A stretch of 64,000 bases of DNA from CAYOEJ01 sp964403015 (GTDB lineage: Bacteria; Actinomycetota; Actinomycetes; Actinomycetales; Actinomycetaceae), in assembly GCA_964403015.1 (NCBI GenBank), contig CAYOEJ010000002.1, forward strand, positions 1-64,000. The letters run 5' to 3'. The notes under the pieces are model-generated. The model searched no databases. It saw only the letters and a program-made list of their open reading frames with translations, and had not been told where the DNA came from. The translations under genes were made by a program, and so were the position numbers. Positions 59,701 to 64,000 of this stretch are shown here, piece by piece; the first letter of the stretch is position 1, and every line of letters starts with the position of its first letter.

Positions 59701-60882
59701 ATGCGTATCCTCCACACCTCCGATTGGCACCTTGGCCGCACGCTCCACGGAGCAGACCTCACGCCTGCCTTCGAAGCCTGGTGCGATCACGTGGTTGATC
59801 TGACGAGAAGCGAGAAGATTGACGCCGTGCTGATATCCGGCGACGTCTACGATCGAAGCATCCCGCCCATCACCATGGTGGACCTCCTTTCTGACACACT
59901 CGCGCGCCTCCTCGATCACGCCCAAGTCGTCCTTACGTCAGGAAACCACGATTCTCCCAAGCGTCTCGGGTTTGGATCCCGACTGTTTAGGGAGGGACTG
60001 ACGATTCGCACGGACGCGAGGCTGGCTGGGGATCCGATTGTATTGAGGGACGACGACGCCGTGGGAGCGATCGTTTACGCACTTCCGTATTTAGATCCGG
60101 ATATTGAACGTCACAGGCTGGCCGACGATCCGGACAAGCCACTCGAACGCAGCCACAACGGCGTCGTCGCCGGGGCTCTTTCGCGCGTTTCTGCCGACGT
60201 TGCCAAAAACCAATACCCTGGCATGCCGAAGATCGCACTCGCCCACGCGTTTGTTGTTGGAGGCGAGGAATCGGCGTCCGAGCGAGATCTTCATATCGGC
60301 GGTGTGGACAGCATTTATTCTTCGCTCTTTAGGCTCGGCGCGGATGGCCCCGGGCCGCTGGATTACGTCGCACTCGGCCACCTCCACGGTGCGCAAAAAG
60401 TCGGCAAAGATAACGATCCCCTCATGCGCTACTCAGGCTCGCCCGTCGCATTTTCCTTCTCGGAGGAATATCAGAAGAAGTCATCTGTGCTCTTGGACTT
60501 CAAAGCTGGATCACCTCCGTCATGGGAACTCATTGATGCGCCTGTTTACCGGCCACTTAAGACCATCACGGACACGATCGAGAATCTCACGTCTGGGAAG
60601 TATGACGAGTACAAGAATCATTTCTTACGGATTTACGTAACAGATCCAGAGCGTCCCGCAAAAATGAATGCGCGCCTCAACGCAACGTTCAACCACGTTC
60701 TCGAAGCGCAGCACCAAACCTCGATCAGTCACGTGCGGAGCGAGCAGATATTAGCCACCCGCACCAATCCAGTCGACGTACTTCGAGAGTTCTTTGAAAT
60801 TTCTGGAGGGCGAGAACTGGACTCTCGGGAGACAGCTCTCGTCCGAGAGACGTGGGACTCATTGAAAGGGGCAGAGAAGTAA
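59701..60882 (+). CDS. sbcD: Exonuclease SbcD (Mre11-like)
   Basis: A 393-residue metallophosphoesterase nuclease of the SbcCD complex, which opens hairpins and processes blocked DNA ends. Motifs are H-T-S-D-W-H-L-G near 5, G-D-V-Y-D-R near 44, G-N-H-D-S near 81, A-H-A-F near 180, and G-H-L-H-G near 225. Its stop overlaps the sbcC start (TAATG). Confidence 0.96.
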   Translation: MRILHTSDWHLGRTLHGADLTPAFEAWCDHVVDLTRSEKIDAVLISGDVYDRSIPPITMVDLLSDTLARLLDHAQVVLTSGNHDSPKRLGFGSRLFREGLTIRTDARLAGDPIVLRDDDAVGAIVYALPYLDPDIERHRLADDPDKPLERSHNGVVAGALSRVSADVAKNQYPGMPKIALAHAFVVGGEESASERDLHIGGVDSIYSSLFRLGADGPGPLDYVALGHLHGAQKVGKDNDPLMRYSGSPVAFSFSEEYQKKSSVLLDFKAGSPPSWELIDAPVYRPLKTITDTIENLTSGKYDEYKNHFLRIYVTDPERPAKMNARLNATFNHVLEAQHQTSISHVRSEQILATRTNPVDVLREFFEISGGRELDSRETALVRETWDSLKGAEK

Positions 60883-63800
60883 TGCTTTTTCGGCACCTTG
60901 AAATCAGTGGGGTGGGCCCGTTTGCCGGACACCACGTCATCGACTTCGATTCCCTCACCAGCAACGGAGTGTTTCTTTTTGAAGGACCCACGGGCTCGGG
61001 AAAGTCTTCGATTATCGATGCCATTGTATTTGCGCTCTATGGCAAAGTAGCCGGCACTGATAGCGACGACTCTCGGGTTCGCTCCACTCACGCCGATCCC
61101 ACCACCCCATCGTGGATCGATCTCGTTTTCACCGTGTCGAGTGGGACCTATCGAGTNNNNNNNNNNNNNNNNNNNNNNNNNNNNNNNNNNNNNNNNNNNN
61201 NNNNNNNNNNNNNNNNNNNNNNNNNNNNNNNNNNNNNNNNNNNNNNNNNNNNNNNNTCAACACTGTTAGAGACTCTCTTTTCGACCGAGGACTATAGGAC
61301 GTATGCCCATCGCCTGTCCGAGCAATCACGCACCGCTCGGAAGCAGATTGACGCGGCACGTATCGACCTCGACAAAGCAGTTCATTCGTGGATGAACCTT
61401 GATTCGGCTCTCGAACATACTGAGACGGTAACGGATCTTCTTGACCGTACCGTGACCCCTGAGGACACCGCGCTCATCGATTCATTAAGGGACTTTCACC
61501 AGCAATTTTCCCTAGCCCGGGACGAAGCCCAGGAAACGGCCACGCTGGCGGCACAGAAACATTCGGAAGCGTCGGCTGTTCACCAAGCCGAGACGAAACT
61601 CGAGGCCGCGTTGCGTGAGCGGCGCGACCTCATGGAACGTCGGGAGATTCTGCAGAAATCTGAACCCGAGATCGACGAGCTTCGCAAACTCATGGCGGAT
61701 CACCTGAAAGCCGCTCTCCCAGCTGAACGTCTGCGAGCTACTGGCATCGCCGAAACTCGCCTACGCTCAGCACTATCCTCGCTAAGTGAGATGGCGGCCA
61801 AAGTACGTGATATCAACGTGGAGCTTTCCGCGGAGGTAGAGGCAAAGCCTTCGGGTGCTACCCCTTCAGAGCCTTCGGGTGCTATCCCGTCAGATTTTTT
61901 CGACGGTGCACTTTCAGATCTTGTTGAATCGCCCACTGGCGAAGATATAGAAGCGGTGATGTCGGCCGCTAGGCAAGCAGGCGGCGTCGTCGATGAGCAG
62001 GTTGAGAAACTCACGGAGAGCATCGGAGCGCTGAAGGATACGGAGTCCCTTGAGGCTTCTATACAAACACGTGCCGAGGCGCTCGAACGATCCAAAGTGA
62101 AGGCCGAGGTAGATGCGTCAAGCCTCGTCGGGCTGCAATCTCAGGTAAAGGCATTGCCCGAGGAAGAGAGTCGCCTGAAGAACGAACTTGCTAAGGCACG
62201 TACGATCGCAGCTGATCTTGGCCTCTTCACACATCAGCTCTCTCAGGTCCGGGCAGATATTTCGCATGCACGGACACGAAATGCGCTTCTCGAACAGATC
62301 CAGATTGAAGAGACACGGTTGCGGGAGGCTATCGGCCATTTTGAGTCTGAACGGCAGAATCTTGGAACTATCACGTCCCAATGGATCGCATCCGTCGCCT
62401 CTGAGCTGGCAGATGAACTTGAATCAGAGCAACCGTGTCCGGTCTGCGGATCGATCGAACACCCAGCCCCCGCGTCAGGCTCCGAGCGGCTTGCGAGCCG
62501 GGAGGACGTCGAGGCCCAGCAACTCAAACTTGATGCCGCTAAGAGTTCGGTTGATACTTTTCAAGCGCAGCTTGTTGAAACGAAGACCAAGGCGGACTCA
62601 CTCACCACGCAACTTGGAGACGAGACCCTCGAGTCACTCACCGCAAAGGTTGCCGACGTTGAGGCGCAGATTGAGGCGGCCACCATCGCATCTCAAGACG
62701 TCACCAGAATTGACCGCGAACTTGCAGCCATCAGGCAATCCCAGAATGAGCTTCAGGAGACAATCTCACGCGACGAGGTAAATCTGGCCCGATTGCGGTC
62801 TGCCATCGACAGCGATACAACCGCCCTGCAAGCCGACAAACTGCGGATCGATGAAGCCCGCGGTACACATGAGACCATTGCGCACTACCTTCAAGAGCTC
62901 CAGAGTCAGCGTGCAACTCTCACACATGCTGAGCAGCTTCTTACCACTATCCAGTCTCGCGGCGCTGAACTCCATGAGCGCATCAACGAACAAGAACTCG
63001 CATTGGCAGAAAGCGGATTGAGCGTGGACCAAGTGCGTGAAGCAGTGTTGTCCGCATCCGAACTCAAAAATACCGAATCTACAATTCGCAGCCACGAAAG
63101 CGAACTCGCCCGCATTACCGGGCGCCTCGACGCCCCTGACCTCAAACAGCTCACTGGGGACGAAAAGCCGGATACGGAAGCTACAAGGATCCAGCTTTCC
63201 AAGGCGACAGAAGCCGTTAGCGAGGCTCAGAAAACCGCAACTCTGGCGGCCAGTTGCGTGACTAGTTCAGACCGGCTTCTCCGGCACATCATTGACACCC
63301 ATGCAGCATGGGCGAAGATTAGCGACGACGCCGGGCCCACTGTTCGTCTCGCCCAACTGGCAAACGCAGACACAGTCTCGCAAACGAGGATTCCACTGAG
63401 CGTGTGGGTTCTATTGAAGCGTTTCGAGATTGTGCTTGAGCGTGCAAACGAGCATCTCTTGAGATTCTCGCGCGGACGCTATGAACTGATGCGCTCCGAT
63501 GACGGCGAGAAGGAACACAAGGTGGGTCTCGGCCTGAAGGTGATCGACCACGACGGCAGCAGCGCTGGAGACGAATTGCGCAGCACTCGAAGCCTGTCCG
63601 GCGGAGAGACCTTCTACGCCGCTTTGTCTCTCGCGCTAGCACTTGCCGAGGTTGTCCAAGAGGAAAGCGGCGGGGTACGAATCGACACCCTTATGATCGA
63701 CGAAGGCTTTGGCACCCTGGATCAAGATACCCGCGACGTCGTCATGGAAACGCTCACGTCACTGACGAACCACGGTCGCAAAGTTGGCATCGTTTCTCAC

Positions 63801-63887
63801 GTGGAGGAGCTGAAGCAACTCGTGTCGAATCGTGTTGTAGTCAGACCTCGCGAGTCGGGCGGATCCACACTCAACGTCGTCGCCTAA
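60882..63887 (+). CDS. sbcC: Exonuclease subunit SbcC (Rad50-like), with internal assembly gap
   Basis: SMC-like ATPase partner of SbcD. The start at ATG 60882 (M-L-F-R-H-L-E-I) is fixed by the sbcD overlap. Walker A is G-P-T-G-S-G-K-S-S near 39. Long coiled coils flank a zinc hook C-P-V-C-G near 525. The signature L-S-G-G-E-T-F and Walker B L-M-I-D-E-G-F-G-T-L-D are near the C-terminus. A 100-N gap (61157-61256) removes the part after the ATP lobe start; the frame on both sides agrees. By comparison with the family, about 70 residues should lie there, so the real gap is probably longer than 100 bp. Confidence 0.93.
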   Translation: MLFRHLEISGVGPFAGHHVIDFDSLTSNGVFLFEGPTGSGKSSIIDAIVFALYGKVAGTDSDDSRVRSTHADPTTPSWIDLVFTVSSGTYRXXXXXXXXXXXXXXXXXXXXXXXXXXXXXXXXXXSTLLETLFSTEDYRTYAHRLSEQSRTARKQIDAARIDLDKAVHSWMNLDSALEHTETVTDLLDRTVTPEDTALIDSLRDFHQQFSLARDEAQETATLAAQKHSEASAVHQAETKLEAALRERRDLMERREILQKSEPEIDELRKLMADHLKAALPAERLRATGIAETRLRSALSSLSEMAAKVRDINVELSAEVEAKPSGATPSEPSGAIPSDFFDGALSDLVESPTGEDIEAVMSAARQAGGVVDEQVEKLTESIGALKDTESLEASIQTRAEALERSKVKAEVDASSLVGLQSQVKALPEEESRLKNELAKARTIAADLGLFTHQLSQVRADISHARTRNALLEQIQIEETRLREAIGHFESERQNLGTITSQWIASVASELADELESEQPCPVCGSIEHPAPASGSERLASREDVEAQQLKLDAAKSSVDTFQAQLVETKTKADSLTTQLGDETLESLTAKVADVEAQIEAATIASQDVTRIDRELAAIRQSQNELQETISRDEVNLARLRSAIDSDTTALQADKLRIDEARGTHETIAHYLQELQSQRATLTHAEQLLTTIQSRGAELHERINEQELALAESGLSVDQVREAVLSASELKNTESTIRSHESELARITGRLDAPDLKQLTGDEKPDTEATRIQLSKATEAVSEAQKTATLAASCVTSSDRLLRHIIDTHAAWAKISDDAGPTVRLAQLANADTVSQTRIPLSVWVLLKRFEIVLERANEHLLRFSRGRYELMRSDDGEKEHKVGLGLKVIDHDGSSAGDELRSTRSLSGGETFYAALSLALALAEVVQEESGGVRIDTLMIDEGFGTLDQDTRDVVMETLTSLTNHGRKVGIVSHVEELKQLVSNRVVVRPRESGGSTLNVVA
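61157..61256. other. 100-N scaffold gap inside sbcC
   Basis: Unlike the gap in wecA, the flanks share no sequence. It hides real coding sequence between Y-R-V and T-L-L-E-T-L-F-S-T-E-D-Y. Confidence 0.9.
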
Positions 63888-64000
63888 ACAAGACCCTGCT
63901 AAGGAAGAGCCCCCCCCCACCAAGTGCGAGACCCCGCTAGGGTCGAGTCAGCTGCGCGCTTAGAATCAGCCGCTCCGATACATCGAACCAGAGGAGTTCG
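63888..64000. other. Non-coding end of the window
   Basis: 113 bases after sbcC with no gene seen. A run of nine to ten C lies near 63911. GAGGAG close to 63992 may be the ribosome binding site of a gene starting beyond the window. Confidence 0.4.

Overview
The window is a chromosomal segment of a high-GC Gram-positive actinobacterium, most likely a member of the Actinomycetaceae (Trueperella/Arcanobacterium-like; this placement is an inference). The clade markers are a NucS mismatch endonuclease, a DUF2550 gene behind atpC, a 24-residue bL37 ribosomal peptide, a fused 2-oxoglutarate dehydrogenase (Kgd/OdhA), a SigR/RsrA pair and a Rho factor with a long Arg/Asn/Asp-rich insert. The block argS-lysA-hom-thrC-thrB-rho-rpmE-prfA-prmC-sua5-wecA-atpI-atpBEFHAGDC-DUF2550-nucS has the same order as the Mycobacterium tuberculosis argS-to-nucS region. 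Most of the window is therefore conserved core genome, with accessory material at its edges and between blocks.

Layout. 1-1165: a truncated secreted protein with tandem domains, followed by about 830 bases without a gene. 2-9.2 kb: a maltose/maltodextrin module, with malEFG leftward and a LacI regulator plus GH13 alpha-glucosidase rightward around a promoter region carrying a perfect cre-type operator. 9.2-14.4 kb: a three-gene envelope operon (two-helix protein with an acidic tail, lipoprotein, CnoX/YbbN-like protein) divergent from a DivIVA-like coiled-coil gene. 14.5-37.3 kb: hydrolase, NucS and the long leftward core block (ATP synthase, translation termination, threonine/lysine synthesis, ArgRS). 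37.4-45.4 kb: DUF937 protein, tRNA-Arg(CCG), a lipoprotein/2-hydroxyacid dehydrogenase pair, GDPD phosphodiesterase, an M23 peptidase and two CNNM/CorC-type membrane proteins. 45.7-51.5 kb: kgd, an SGNH-like protein, bL37 and sigR-rsrA. 51.6-55.8 kb: an amino-sugar locus (nagA, nagB, ROK kinase, GntR) in which nanE is a deletion pseudogene. 55.8-63.9 kb: DoxX, aroA, rsgA, hisN, sbcD and sbcC.

Operons are tightly packed. Stop/start overlaps of the TAATG and ATGA/GTGA kinds recur at more than a dozen junctions. Several transcription units appear leaderless, with a -10 hexamer exactly 6 nt before the start codon (argS, the 2-hydroxyacid dehydrogenase, gntR, hisN, sbcD). sigR has a textbook SigR-type promoter and is probably autoregulated. 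Two 100-N scaffold gaps occur. The one in wecA is spurious: a 55-bp sequence is duplicated on both sides, and removing the gap plus one copy restores an intact 366-residue gene. The one in sbcC hides real missing sequence.

I found no CRISPR array, prophage, transposase or defence island. The least explained items are the repeat-containing secreted protein, the envelope operon with its repeated tail motif, the nanE deletion, the SGNH-fold protein without its catalytic serine, and several perfect palindromes in divergent promoter regions.
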